A stretch of 64,000 nt of DNA. Source: Exophiala sp. HKRS030 (Eukaryota > Ascomycota > Eurotiomycetes > Chaetothyriales > Herpotrichiellaceae). The stretch is taken from positions 4,496,986-4,560,985 of the forward strand of contig JAHWDD010000006.1 in NCBI GenBank assembly GCA_023897205.1, read 5' to 3'. Below, piece by piece: positions 21,416 to 33,952 of the stretch. The stretch's first letter is position 1; every line of letters starts with the position of its first letter. The notes below the pieces were generated by a model, which was given only the letters and a program-made list of their open reading frames with translations, did no database searches and was not told where the DNA came from. The position numbers were made by a program, and so were the translations under genes.

Positions 21416-22568
21416 ATGGCCGCAAATGAGCTGGCACCATGGGAGAGTGCTATCGCTGGTGCGACTGGTGCTGTCCTTGCCAATGCCATAGTTTATCCTC
21501 TTGACATGTAAGAAAATCCCCAGTTCAGATCTCCATCAAGGCATACAAGCTCACACAGTCATTAGTGTCAAGACGAGATTACAGGTACAGATCAAGAAGA
21601 AGAACGAAGAAGCCGTGCATTCAGCCGAGAACCACCACTACCATTCTACACTCGATGCGATAAAGAAAATCATTGAACATGAAGGCATTAGTGGATTATA
21701 TTCTGGCTTTCACGGTTCACTGCTAGGAGTGGCTTCCACGAATTTTGCATACTTCTACTGGTATTCATTAATACGCAAGACCTACAATCAATACCAAAAA
21801 GTTCCTGGAGCACATCCAGGCACAGCGGTGGAGTTATCTCTGGGTGCACTTGCCGGTGCCGTAGCCCAAATCTTCACTATTCCTGTGGCAGTCATCACGA
21901 CGCGGCAGCAAACGCAACCCAAGGGCCACAAAAAGGGATTCATCGATACCGGAAAAGAAGTTGTTCACAGTGAGGACGGCTGGTCAGGTTTATGGAGAGG
22001 TCTGAAGGCGTCCCTCGTTCTGTGTGTCAACCCCGCAATTACCTACGGCGCATACCAGCGTTTGAAGGACATCATATACCCTGGTCGTGTCAGACTACAG
22101 CCATATGAGGCTTTCTGTGAGTGTCAAGAATTCTGATCAAAGTCATTGCTATTCACTAACAATCTGGTCACAGTCCTGGGAGCCCTTTCAAAATCATTAG
22201 CCACAATTACGACCCAACCATTGATTGTGGCCAAGGTTGGACTCCAATCACGACCGCCACCAGCGCGGGAAGGAAAACCCTTCAAGAGCTTCTCCGAGGT
22301 TCTGAGATACATTGTCGAGCATGAAGGGCCTCGGGCTTTGTTCAAGGGCATTGGTCCTCAACTCATGAAGGGCCTACTGGTTCAAGGTCTCCTCATGATG
22401 ACCAAGGAGCGAGTCGAGCTCCTGTTTATTCTATTCTTCGCCTATTTGCGAACCGTACGGGAGAAGAGGCTGAAGGCGATTGCCGAGAAGCTGAAGGACA
22501 CCGCTTCGCCCGTTGCTGAAAACGTGATCGAAAAGGCCAAGTTAGCGATTCCTCTCTCTACCAAGTAA
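21416..22568 (+). CDS. ANT1: Peroxisomal adenine nucleotide carrier, ANT1/PMP47-like
   Basis: A mitochondrial carrier family (SLC25) protein of 345 residues in three exons (21416-21507, 21566-22116, 22174-22568). The three repeats are marked by PLDIVKTRLQVQ, IPVAVITTRQQTQ and TQPLIVAKVGLQS, with the second-half motifs EGISGLYSGFHGSLLGV, DGWSGLWRGLKASLVLCVNP and EGPRALFKGIGPQLMKGLLVQG. The QTQP in repeat 2 and the sequence ANAIVYPLDIVKTR are typical of the PMP47/Ant1 branch, which exchanges cytosolic ATP for peroxisomal AMP to fuel fatty-acid activation inside peroxisomes. It contains a long basic C-terminal tail (RTVREKRLKAIAEKLK). The assignment to this branch is by remembered resemblance, so another SLC25 subfamily is possible. 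Confidence 0.8.
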
Positions 22569-23114
22569 TGGGATCTAACCAACTCACGTGGTTCCTACAT
22601 ATCAAAAAGATAACCAAGCAACGAACCAGAATTTCCAAGTTTCCCTTCTGGCCCTGCACAGCGGCAGGTAGAGACATCTGGTCGGAAGTTTGACAGTATT
22701 TCGCGCGAAAGACGTGGCTGGGAAAGGTTACACTCCCGATTTGCATGCATTTGACTTGTTTGGAGTTACTCGATTTTTAAACAAGTTGCGCCGGCCAAAG
22801 TACATTTTTAACGTCTATTGGATCGAGTGCGGAACATGACAATTTTCAGGATGTATCGATGTGCGTGCACAAGGTGGGCCTTGACTCCGCCTCAAGATCT
22901 TGTATCACTTCAATTGGGATGAAGAGAAGGGTTGGCAACAAGAAACCTAGGTAGATACACAAGAACGATTGTACACATAAGCAATTAACGCGAATTAAGA
23001 GATCCTGAATTGTCTACGCTTCCATTCCGGACCGCTGACTGTCTATACCAATTGATAATGTACATTCCGGCGCCAACAACCAGAAATAATCTTACAGGTG
23101 ACTATGAGTCAACT
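22569..23114. other. Convergent 3' intergenic region
   Basis: A 550-bp stretch between the ends of the carrier gene and the methyltransferase gene. I see no gene; it should contain the two 3' UTRs. Confidence 0.4.
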
Positions 23115-24639
23115 TCATCGGTAAAATTTTCGCTTCTTCCCTGTCTGAGCCTTCTTCCACTGCCACTCGAGAGCCACGGACTCGGGTGAAGTCTTGCGGA
23201 AGATGGCAATGAAGCCACCACCGATGGTACGCTCGCCGATTTGTGGCCGACAGATCATGACCGATTCTGGTGACGAGGACGAGGATGTAGAGGTAGATAT
23301 GGGAGTACGAGATGGCTCCAGTGGAGGCGACGACGAATCCGGTGTTTCCACTAGAACGCCGGCATCACTTGCGCCAGCTTGGTCGACTGGTTCCAAGACT
23401 TGTTCGTCTGTGCCAGGACTTCCACCTTCAAAGTCTTCTGCTTCGAGTTCCACATCGGCCTCAGACGGAGTCACACTCGGCGACACCGTCTCCTGAGGTT
23501 TCCGAGGCTTGACTGTTCGAACATCCCATCTTCTTCCATTACTGATCCCCTCCCCCAGCTCCAGTGCACGTTCCATGCTGAAAGGCAATTTCTCATCTTT
23601 TATCAGTCTCACGCAGTCTCCAATCTGCGTGATGCTAGGTACGAAGACAACAACCTTAGCCCCCTCTTTCATAGCAGGACCTATATCTTTCAGTTTCTCG
23701 TGTGCGCTGGGCATGTCTAGACAGACGTAAGACAGGAAGGGTTGGTTGTTCCGCGACTCGAGAGCAGCTGAAATCCATGATGTGACATCGTCGTGGTACC
23801 AATCAACGTGCGGCCAGTACAAGCCTCGTCGGAATTCTCGCACGATCTTCTCAGCATGGTGACGATTCGCTTGGACGTTTTCAACCGTGTGGATGACTGC
23901 ACGGCGGGTGGCTTTCCATGCGTTCCATTCTAGTGTCAATCGATGTTTCTCTTGAATGGCCTGATCAAATGCTTCTGCTGCTGCAGAGTTATCTGTACCT
24001 GTGCGGCTCGAAGAATCGGACGAGTACTGGCGCGGGGGCTTGATGGAGTGGGGTATTTGCAAGGAAGGAGAGGGAGGGTTCGTGGCAGCGATAGCTTGAG
24101 CTAGATGCAGAGTAAGGGAGCCGTGTCCAGTACCAGCTTCGAGGATTTCGACTTGCGGTTGAACAGGAGTATCATCGGACGAGCCAGAGCCGGAGTGAAG
24201 CTGGGGAGGGTGAATGTCCAGAAGAGAAACGATGGTGTTAGCATACGAAGCGTACACTGGAGTCACCAGCCTCTCAGTGAGAGCAACGTATTGGTCCAGA
24301 CTAGGCTGCTCGATCTTGATGAGACGTCCTTTTCCTCCCTTAAGATAGAAGGGTGCGGAAACTAATTTCCCAATGATATCGTTGTGTTGAAGAGGGCCAT
24401 GAACGACATCAAGTTTGCCGTCTTTCGCGAGTCTCGGAGAGAGTCTTGAGCCTTCGATCAAGACTCTGTCACCCTCTAGATAGTATTAGAATGCAGAGAG
24501 CAAAGGTGAGGTAGAAGAGAAAAGCCCTACCACAAAATCGAGTCAAGTCTCGTGTTGCAAAAGACCGAACAACATGGCGAGAAGGTGATGGACTTAGGGC
24601 TTCCGACGACCGGAGGACCGACCGAACAAGCCTCAGCAT
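23115..24639 (-). CDS. tRNA (adenine-58-N1)-methyltransferase catalytic subunit-like, mitochondrial type
   Basis: A 489-residue protein in two exons (24639-24531 and 24475-23115). The first exon gives a classic mitochondrial presequence (MLRLVRSVLRSS, then VVRSFATRDLTRF with no acidic residues). The body begins EGDRVLIEGSRLS and contains the TrmI/TRM61 (GCD14) pattern: ALTERLVTPVYASYANTIVSLL, the SAM-binding motif ILEAGTGHGSLTLHLAQA, and later FLSYVCLDMPSAHEKLKDIGPAMKEGAKVVVFVPSITQI. It should methylate A58 of the T-loop, here probably of mitochondrial tRNAs. Two Ser/Pro/Glu-rich low-complexity inserts (around 23290-23500 and 23990-24070) make it longer than the bacterial enzyme. Frame is intact; it converges with the carrier gene. 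Confidence 0.8.
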
Positions 24640-25082
24640 TCCACCTCAACCTTGTCGAACACCTCGATCTTTCACTTGGAAGGAGAACTAGTAATGGAAC
24701 ATCAACGACCCCTGCGCTCACAATGTGAATGCATTGCTGTTCTTGAAACATTATTTTTTGGAAGAGGAAGCGGAAAGTCTGCCGAACCCCGGATTTCACT
24801 AGGTCAGATTGGGACAAAATGAACAACGATCATGTGCTTGGACTTCTTGGAGCCTGCAACCCCATATCCTCCTATGCCAGCCATACTATCCAGTAACTTC
24901 AGTGCTGTATAATAAACAGTCCTCACAATTATCGCACTTTTCCCTGTATAACCCAGCCGCCGATCGCCTCATGCATCTCCGAATGCCGCGGCATCTACTT
25001 TGAGATAGGAGTTCAGATTGAATTCTTTGGTCCTCAGGTCGACCAGAAGTCGCTTGAGTGACCCTTCTTTACACATGCCATC
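24640..25082. other. Divergent promoter between methyltransferase and phosphatase genes
   Basis: No gene is visible in these 440 bp. Both flanking genes start outward from here. Confidence 0.4.
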
Positions 25083-26776
25083 ATGACAAGACGAATAGTG
25101 AGTCTGGCGCATTGCTCAAATGAGTTTCATTCCTCACATATCAAATCCTTCAGGTACGCACAGGCTTGCAGCTGGGTGTGATAGGAACCGTCGTCCTTTT
25201 CATAATCATCTTCGTCGACAATCGATATCGAGTCCTACCAAACGCAATTCACAACCATCTGCCTGCACATCACCCTGGCTTTGTCGTGACAGATCTGACT
25301 GTTGTCACCTGTTCATCCTTGAATCCTTTCAGTAGCTGTACTCCGGATGGCAATTACTGGCATCGAGTCAATAAAGACCTCTACCTGGGCAAGGGCTATA
25401 TTTCGACAGCCTACCTCTACGTTCAACGAAAGCGTGAAGCCGACCTTGCTCCTCACGAAGAGCTTGTCTTTGACGTGAAGGTTGGCCGTATTCAACCCTC
25501 AACCGCCGATGCTACATCCAAGGACATTCGATGGGAATCCAGACCTAGTGGCATCTGGATCAAGAAGTCCTCGAAACGACATATATCCGACCCCAAACAA
25601 GTCATTACTGGGGTCGACGTCCTCTTTGGCGCCGATGCTCATGACCCGCGCTCTAACTGGGCTTTGCAGGACATCCCGCTCTTCGTTGACTCCTCCGACC
25701 CGAACATCCCAGAACCACGGTTGACCGTTCGAAAAGGCCCCGCAATCAAAGTCGATCGACCTATTCCTCGAATCCGCAAAGATGGCAAATTTAAGATTAT
25801 GCAAGCCGCTGATTTACATCTTGCGACTGGATTTGGAAAATGTCGTCATGCCCTGCCTGAAGGCCAACCCTGCGAGGCCGATACTCGAACTCTTGAATTT
25901 GTCGAACGACTTATCGAGGATGAGAAGCCGGACTTCATCGTTCTCTCCGGTGATCAAGTAAATGGTGACACCGCACCAGATGCACAATCGGCAATCTACA
26001 AGTATTCGGCTCTGTTCGCCCGCCACAAGATTCCCTACGCAGGCATTTTTGGCAATCACGATGACGAAGGAAATTTGAATCGCGCAGAGTCGATGGCCAT
26101 CATGGACGGTCTACCATATAGTCTCTCCACTGCAGGTCCGGAAGACGTTGAAGGCGTTGGAAATTACGTTGTCGAAATCCTCGGTCGAGGGTCCACCTCG
26201 CACTCTGCACTCACGCTCTACATGCTCGACACACATTCCTACTCTCCTGAGGAAAAGAAATACCACGGCTATGATTGGCTGAAACAATCCCAAATCGATT
26301 GGTTCAAGTCAACATCTCAGTCTCTGAAACGCAAACATAAAGAATATACACATATACACATGGATTTGGCCTTCATCCATATTCCTTTACCCGAATATCG
26401 CAATCCGGACAAGCTCGTCTGGGTGGGGAATTGGACCGAACCACCCACAGCACCCGCCTTTAATTCCAACTTCAAAGACGCCTTGATCGAGGAAAACGTG
26501 CTTCTTGTTTCTTGTGGTCATGATCATGTGAACGATTATTGTCTACCTGCCAATGACAAGAACAGGAAACCCGCGTTATGGATGTGTTACGGCGGCGGCG
26601 CAGGATTCGGTGGTTATGGTGGGTACTATGGCTACCATCGACGAATTAGGTTTTTCGACTTTGATATGAACGAGGCGAGGATAAGTACCTGGAAAAGGTT
26701 GGAGTGGGGCGATACGGAGAGTAGGATAGATGAACAGATTATTGTCGACGGCGGAAGTGTCATCACCGGCATGTAA
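25083..26776 (+). CDS. Calcineurin-like metallophosphoesterase, DCR2/SIA1-like phosphatase
   Basis: A 545-residue protein in two exons (25083-25097 and 25154-26776). The five-codon first exon MTRRI is joined by a GTGAGT..TTCAG intron; the spliced N-terminus then runs straight into a transmembrane anchor (about residues 8-25, LGVIGTVVLFIIIFVD). The catalytic domain has the full metallophosphoesterase motif set: MQAADLHLATG (D-x-H), IVLSGDQVNGD (GDxxxG), GIFGNHDDEG (GNHD), LAFIHIPLPEY, and VSCGHDHVNDY (GHDH), all metal ligands present. This arrangement with an N-terminal membrane anchor matches fungal DCR2-type phosphatases; yeast Dcr2 dephosphorylates Sic1 and acts in the unfolded protein response. 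Cellular role here is inferred. Confidence 0.88.
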
Positions 26777-27382
26777 GGGCCAGTAGGGGGACTTGGGTTG
26801 AACATTTGGCGAGTTTTTCACTTGTCGAATTCGCAATCGAAGGGTTTGTTAGCTTACCGCCGGGAAATGGGCGGATGAGTCATGCATTGCGAATGGCGTT
26901 TCTCTGAAGAGCAGTCCTGCTATATTATGACACTTTACGCTAGGCTCTAGAGGATGTATCTGTATGTACAAATGGCAGAGGAATGACTGCGCGTTTATGC
27001 GACCAAGGTCGTGACATTTTTCGATGAGAGAGGTGTGAAAAGTAAAACGTCGGCGGGAGTTACAGATACCCTTGTGCACCTCATGCTTGGTTTGGTATGA
27101 TGTAGATTGATCTAGCAATGCACGAATCATGGGACATGGCCATCAGAAAAATCATCTGCACATCGAGCTGTCATGACACCCGGTGCTGCACCATTGTTTG
27201 ATTTCCGCTGGCCGCTAACATAGAGTTCTCAAATGTAGAGCGGTAGATAGTCCTACACGACTGCGACCGAGATCATCTCTGCCATCTCAAAGACCGAGAG
27301 ATTCCGCGCGCTGATCTGCACATATTGGCATATCGCGCAATACACAACTCTCTTCTTCCTATTTTCCTCTCACATCTTAATC
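26777..27382. other. Convergent 3' intergenic region
   Basis: Between the ends of the phosphatase and oxidoreductase genes. I see no gene or repeat. Confidence 0.4.
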
Positions 27383-28567
27383 TCACCACCACTTCTCACA
27401 CAAAACCCTGTTCTCGTCCAAGCCGGGTGTGTTCTTCAACAGTTCGACAAATTCATCCGTCATGGTCGGGAGACCACAGATGTAGACTACCGTATTGCTT
27501 CGGGTCTCGTCTGGACCCAGTGCGTCGAACAGATCATCATGTGAAATCCGTCGAAAGTGTGTAGTCATGTTATTGCCTGGGTCGTTCGCCTTCTGCTTCG
27601 CTTCGGTCGGCTTGCCGGTCTGGAAGAATGAATATCTATAATCGACCTGTTCAGCGTTGTTTTCGTTGCGATTCCATTTCTGGGCAATCGCAGCGAGTCG
27701 TCGCTCGAATAAGATGTCCTCCTCTTGAACTTTGCCGTCTCCATCGCCAGAAATAATTTCGCGGCGAGCCGAGTACAACACTCTCACAACCCTGGGCATT
27801 CCGCCCAACCTTTTTGCCGTGCCCACCTGATCCAAAGCAGAAATCATGCTCATGACAGGGTTGATGCCGACGCCGCCAGCGACGAAAACCACGCGGTCGA
27901 TGGCCTCGCATCCACTCCGGTCAAGTGTCGATGGGGGATAGACGAAGGATCCGCCGACGCGGAATGAGACTGTAGAATGGAGGATCTCGGAGACTGGGCG
28001 CCAGAGATAGGCCGCGGGTGGATTGCTGGGGGATGCTTGGATGGCCAGTTCAATGTGTGGGTCGTCTTGGACTTGTAGTGAGGCTTGAGGCGCGGATGTG
28101 ATGGTGAAGCCGCCGACTACGTTCACGTTAGGGATGTACAGGTCGATGTACTGACCAGGCAGGTGGCGGAGCGGAGGCTACTGCTTGGACGAGAGTCAAT
28201 GATTGAGGGTCATTCTGTGGTATCTGTATATGCATATTCCGCGCAGACAATGGCATCTTGGGAATCTTGAGCTTGGGTCGGTGCGTTTATATCAAAAAGC
28301 ATCGGGATCAACAAAACGAAACAAACCAGTGAAAATCGCAGTTCAGACTTGAGGGAATCGACACAAGCCCTGCAGACATGGTTGTTCTATCAATTACATC
28401 GATCAAGAGAGGTGACTTACCCCATCTTTTGGAAGCGAGAGTCGTAACAGACGGATCTTGGAATTGATCTGTTCAATCTTGGTCAAATGAGCAGACCAGA
28501 TGCCTTGTTGCCGTGGATCTTCCGATGTCCGGATCACATGTGGAATGGAGTCTTTCACTGTGGCCAT
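27383..28567 (-). CDS. OXNAD1-like FAD/NAD-binding oxidoreductase
   Basis: A 313-residue protein in two exons (28567-28421 and 28177-27383) separated by a 243-bp intron, long for this locus. It belongs to the ferredoxin-NADP reductase-like superfamily. Residues about 20-100 form the FAD barrel, with LPGQYIDLYIP and GGFTITSAP in the FAD-contacting positions. Then comes the NAD(P) domain with VVFVAGGVGINPVMSMI, VRVLYSARR and VVYICGLPTMTDEFVELL, ending in the FNR-type aromatic terminus CEKWW. This matches oxidoreductase NAD-binding domain-containing protein 1, whose substrate is unknown. No CYP, heme or ferredoxin domain is fused. The open frame continues upstream to 28798 but without an ATG, so I use 28567. 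Confidence 0.82.
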
Positions 28568-30738
28568 TGTTCGCCGTCGTTCAAGATATGTCTGTGTACG
28601 TATATTGGGAGTCGATTGGGGAGAAAGTGATGGTAGAAATATGGGAGAGGGGAGTGTGTTATCGTGTTGGTGAGAAGATGTTGAGGGTGTCGGGTCAGTA
28701 GTGGTTTCATGGTCCCATGGTTTTCCTTTCGACCGGTAAACGGCAGTGAGGAAGTAAGCAAGCGAAGAATATTCTTGGAGCCGGTGTAGTGGCGTCAATA
28801 TTCAACAATTTCGAGATGCTTGGTTTGGTAGATAACGATGTCTGGTGAGTACGGAGTAGTAAGTTGTAGCAAACTGAGAGCCTCGGGCTGGAGAACTCCA
28901 CATTCGTTCAGGCAAGGCTGCGGTTCCTACCACAACCATCTACACAGGACCAGTTGAGCATCATGGTATAGTAATCACTACAGACATATGTATACAGACA
29001 AATTGAGATGGCTGCTATATTGTTCACCATACCACTGTATTACAAATCTGTTCAACGGCTCCTTAACACCTAGGTAGCTACAAAACGGTGATCACTTAGT
29101 TGCGGAAGGGTGGTCGGGTTTATCGTGAGTAAGGACATATGTAGATGGCTGTCTGATTGATTTTCACACCTTAGAAGATGTTCCTGATATTCTGTCATGC
29201 CATCTCTTCAAATGCAGAGCCCAATGAGCCCCACAGTCTCGCAGGCTCGCTTCTTTCGTGACCCTCAGAAACAGATGTCGCCACCTAGGCCTAATCGACT
29301 GTGATGATTCCACCCATGTCAGTTTCCTACTTCGCCATGATCATCAGGAGGAGAAAGCTAGATCAAAGGGAAAATGCTTAGACTTATTTTGAATGGAAGA
29401 GATTGATTGGGTGCTTTGTGGATGGAAATTTCCAAGGTTGGCAGGCAGAGGGTGCGAGATAAGAAAAAAATCTGTGGCGACGCATCGACGCCAGTGAATA
29501 GCACTATAGTGGTTTGTCATTCGTGCTTTGATCAACATTTGTAGCACAGTTTGAGGTATCGTGTCCTTGATCACGTTGATTGGAAACAGGGACAAGCATG
29601 GTTGCCATCAGGACGAGTAACATCATGTAGGGCTTTTGGTATATTCACAAGCTCAATTAATGATTTCCAGAAGTCCTGACTGGATTTTAGCCACAAGAGG
29701 TTCACGGTGGAGAAAGAAAGTGGAAGTTGATAATACTGGTGGAGAGGAATGTGGTCGTGGTGATAGGGAGAGCGTAGAGCAATCGCAGTCTTGGGTGGCC
29801 GAGGCTGAGAGGCCTTGGCTGTTCCGAAGGCAGGTGCAGAGTTTTCGCAGGCCACGATGGTCAGCAATATTGATCGCCGACTGACCATGATATTGGGGTT
29901 GGAAGGGGATTTGGGTTGTTGCCATGTTAAAATCATTTGATGGTTTTATATTGATGATATTCCAAGGGCTCATTCACTCTTTTGATAAGACGACAAGATC
30001 AGCGCAGGGAGCAGAGAGGGCAGACAGGGCTTTGTAGAAGGTCGCAGCGGAAGGAACACTGCGAGGCATCTGGTAATCGTTCTTTCCTTGAATCGTCAAA
30101 CTCCGGGCCAATCAACGTAAGAAGAACCAGGCATCAAATGAGGAGACAGAGGAACATATATCAGTTCATAGAGAGCTGTCCTTTTCGATCCAAGAGGTTG
30201 CAGTTGAAGCAAGCGTATCGAAACAATAAATGCTCAGGACGTGCCCACTAACTACGCCCAGCTCCCTTCCCCCCATTTTCCGACTAGTTAGTGGCCCCAG
30301 GACGGCAACGTTCTCTCGACTTCATCACCACTCCCACTCCCACCCCTACCACATACCCTCACAGACTCACTCACTTCCTCTGCAACAACCCGCACAGTGG
30401 CCTGATATGCTTCATTCTCTTGCTACACCTCAGCCGTCACGCTCGTTCAGATCAATACCGACCCTCCATGCCATCGCATACCACCCTCCTCCCACATAGC
30501 TCCTTCGTCATCAGCATATAAGTGGAGTACGCATACATCGCACAAGAGGTATCCTTCACCCCAATATACCATATCTATCCACCATTCATCAAAATCATAC
30601 TAAAAATATCTAGATTTTGCCTCTGGCTCCTGTCCAAGACCCTTCCTGTCATTTTAATCATCTTAAATACCATCTTCATGATCAGCTAGGCGGGTTTTGT
30701 CCATTATCAAATATTTCTTCTACGGCACAAATGTCTCA
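28568..30738. other. Long intergenic region upstream of LSD1 and OXNAD1-like genes
   Basis: About 2.2 kb between divergent genes. The longest frames (29,571-29,936 and 29,653-29,973, minus strand) overlap each other in different frames and resemble nothing I know, so I do not call them. The stretch 30,230-30,700 is pyrimidine-rich (CACTCCCACTCCCACC and similar), suggesting the leader of the demethylase gene. Confidence 0.4.
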
Positions 30739-33700
30739 ATGGCCGCCACGGTGACAGCATCGCATAATATCGCGACCACGTCAAACATGCCTTATGCATC
30801 AATGGATGGAGCGGTATCGGATTCTGTATTGTCGAGGTATGCTATGGACAATTGCTCCCTTATAAGCCACAATTCATAAGCCATATCGAGCCAAGCTTTT
30901 GATCCTGCAACTTGATACTGATCTTTGCTAGTCGTGACGACGTTTTGATCCATACTCCCAACCTGTCCATGATCAAGATGGAAGATATCGATGATGGGGA
31001 TACGTCTAGTGGCCCCGGCTCGATCATCAGAAATTTACAACTTGGAAGTGAAGCTCGTGATTCCCCTGGCAGCTCTCTAACTTCACTGTCCGCGGCTTCT
31101 TCTATCGCTGACTCAAAATCAATCATTCCACCGAGACCTAAAACCGAACAAACAGCTCCAGTCAATAGCCAATCCTTCATGTATACAAAGGCGCCCGCCA
31201 CCGCCAGAGCGAGATCCTCCATCCCTCCCAGGCTCTCGGCATCTGACTACGCCACACAATGTGTGGCAGCTGCCGAGGCCTCTCGCCTTGATCCCTTTGC
31301 CTTACATCCAGAAGAACATAGGTTGTTACAAGATAAGCTATGCATCTCCCATGTGACAGTCTACTTGAACATTCGTAATGGCATACTCAGACTGTGGACC
31401 CGAAATCCAAGTGTCAGTGTCCACCTCGAAGAAGCCATAGGCTGTGCAAGAGATGAACGATGGACTCGCCTTGCCTGCTTCGCTTATGAGTGGCTGATGC
31501 GAATGGGTTACATCAATTTCGGTTGCGTCGAACCTCCCATTAGTCTCAAACCCGGACGTGCCCGTAAGAAGGACATGTCTCGAGAAACGATTGTGGTCAT
31601 AGGAGGTGGCATGGCTGGCCTGAGTACGGCAAGACAACTCACTAGCCTCTTTCACCACTATCCAGACCATACATTACCCAGAATAATCGTCTTGGAGGGT
31701 CGTCAGAGAATAGGTGGACGCATCTATTCTCACCCTCTTACCAGCATGCGATCTACCAAACTCGGAGCTGATCAAAGACCAACTGCCGAGATGGGAGCTC
31801 ATATCATAGTTGGATTTGAACGTGGGAATCCACTCGACGCTATCATCCGCGGGCAACTTGCTCTCGATTACCACCTTCTCCGAGATCTCTCTACTCTTTA
31901 CGACGTTGACGGTATTCCTGTCAATGGTGCTAACGATGCCATGATAGAAAGGCTATACAATGACGTCCTAGATCGTACAGGTCACTATCGCCTCAAACAA
32001 AGCGTTAAAAAGACCGCCCAAGGTGATAAAGGTTTGATCCAAGCGGGTCGTGACCCCACAGCCGATGATTCCATCACCATACGGCAATTCGAAGAAGCGA
32101 CTGCTTTGGGTACAATCGACCAGCTACTTCCAAGTAAAAAGTCGAGGAGGCGGGGTGCAGGCCATCGAGCAGCAAAAGGTGATAACCCCACAGAAGAGAT
32201 CGAGACCAGTACAGAGACCAAGATGCAACTTCCTGCGGCGCAAGCTGCAAAAGAATTCGGGTTCTTACTCAGAAAAACTACGGAGATGCACGAGACACTC
32301 GAGTTGGATGACCTAGCCAGTCAAGTCAATCAGTCACTTGGTTCAGTCATGGACGCTGGTATCAACCAATACCAAAAGTTTCTCGATTTGAAGCCGTATG
32401 CTCTCCGGCTGATCAATTGGCACTTTGCCAACCTAGAATACGCAAACGCTGCCAATGTGGACAAGTTGAGCCTGCGTGGCTGGGATCAAGACATTGGGAA
32501 TGAATTCGAGGGTGAACACGCCCAGGTAATTGGCGGCTATCAGCAAGTCCCTCGAGCCTTATGGCGTTACCCGAGTCAGCTCGATGTGCGGACCAACAAA
32601 GCTGTCAAGAGAATCAAATACGGTGCAGCTGGCCAAGGAAAAGCTACAGTTACTTGCGAAGATGGTCAGTCTATCGAAGCTGACAAGATCGTCTTCGCCG
32701 CGCCGCTCGGTGTGTTGAAAGAGCAATCAATTCAATTTGATCCTCCACTCCCCCAATGGAAACGCGACGCAGTCCGAAGAATGGGGTTTGGACTGCTCAA
32801 CAAGGTGATCTTAGTTTTCGAGCGTCCATTCTGGGATGTCAACAGGGACATGTTCGGGTTACTTCGAGCCCCTCGGAGTGGTAATGGATATAACCAGAGT
32901 GAGTACAAAGCAGGTCGTGGTCAATTCTATCTGTTTTGGAACTGCATTGAGACTTCGGGACTTCCTGTTCTGATTGCATTAATGGCTGGCGAAGCCGCTC
33001 ATGAAGCTGAGAAGCTCAATGATGAGACGGTGGTAGGCGAGTGCGTTTTCCAGCTGCGCAATATTTTCGGTGTCGCCAATGTCCCTCCACCAATCGAATC
33101 TATTGTCACCCGCTGGGGCTCAGATCGATTTGCTCGAGGAACTTATTCATTTGTGGCGGCTGAGGCTCGTCCCGGAGATTACGATCTACTTGCAGCACCG
33201 ATCTCGAATCTCTTCTTCGCTGGAGAAGCTACCATCGCCAGTCATCCTGCTACTGTGCACGGCGCATACCTTTCAGGCCTCCGTGCCGCCCACGAAGTCT
33301 TTGAGTCTATGGTGGGAGAAATCCCTATACCTGAAAACCTCGTTCCTTCGCCCGCGGCTAAAAGAAACTCTTCCACCACTGTTGATCTGACTAGCATGGA
33401 TACGCACTTGGCTCAGGGTGGCAAGAGAAAGGGAGACGAGATACTGCCCACAGGCACATTTACAAGACCAGTCAAAGAGAAAAACAATTCACTCCATGAG
33501 GCATACGACGCTGCCATGTGGGTACGCATTTATGACGACCTAGGTCCTCCTCCGCAGAAGCCCACGAAATCCAATGTCAATTCTTTCCTCCTCTTCTCGG
33601 GGAACATTGGGAAGAAGTCAAAACTCGAGTGGGGGAAGAAAAGAAGAAAGTCGGAAAGAAAGGCAAACAGTCAGAACGTGATCAAGTGCGAGTCGAGTTG

Positions 33701-33952
33701 GGTAAGATGTGGGCAGCACTGAGCGAAGAAGACAAGAAACCGTATACCGACCGAACGAACATCAATAGAGAGGAGAACGACAAGGCATTCAGAGAATGGT
33801 CTGCTAAGGCGGCCGAATGGGATCGCCGTACCTGGGAAGTGAAAGATGTATGGATTAAGGAAGGAAACAGTTTTGAAGAATTCTGTAAGCGTAAGCAAGA
33901 TGATGATGATGCCATGGACGCAGCAGAAATGGCGAAGCGTGTCAAGATGTAG
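30739..33952 (+). CDS. LSD1-type histone lysine demethylase: SWIRM, amine oxidase, HMG box; one frame break
   Basis: Two exons, 30739-30836 and 30932-33952. Order: acidic/Ser-rich N-terminus; SWIRM domain at about residues 115-205 (HPEEHRLLQDKLCISHVTVYLNIRNG.. YEWLMRMGYINFG); flavin amine oxidase from about 225 (VVIGGGMAGLSTARQL, VLEGRQRIGGRI), an insert with a basic stretch (KKSRRRGAGHR) in place of the tower region, and the substrate-side motifs VFAAPLGVLKEQSIQFDPPLP and LFFAGEATIASHPATVHGAYLSGLRAA. It ends with an HMG box (WAALSEEDKKPYTDRT). This matches fungal nuclear KDM1/HdmA-type H3 demethylases, which carry C-terminal HMG boxes. The frame slips by -1 at the G run 33599-33602, just at the start of the HMG box; with one extra base the product is 1,039 residues. 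Confidence 0.87.

Noticed and set aside
28568..28798. Longer N-terminus of the OXNAD1-like protein, as a mitochondrial leader
   Set aside because: The upstream frame begins with TTG and has no in-frame ATG, so I start at 28567.
29571..29973. Two overlapping minus-strand frames as a possible secreted protein gene
   Set aside because: Different frames over the same bases, no clear signal peptide and no homology I recognise.
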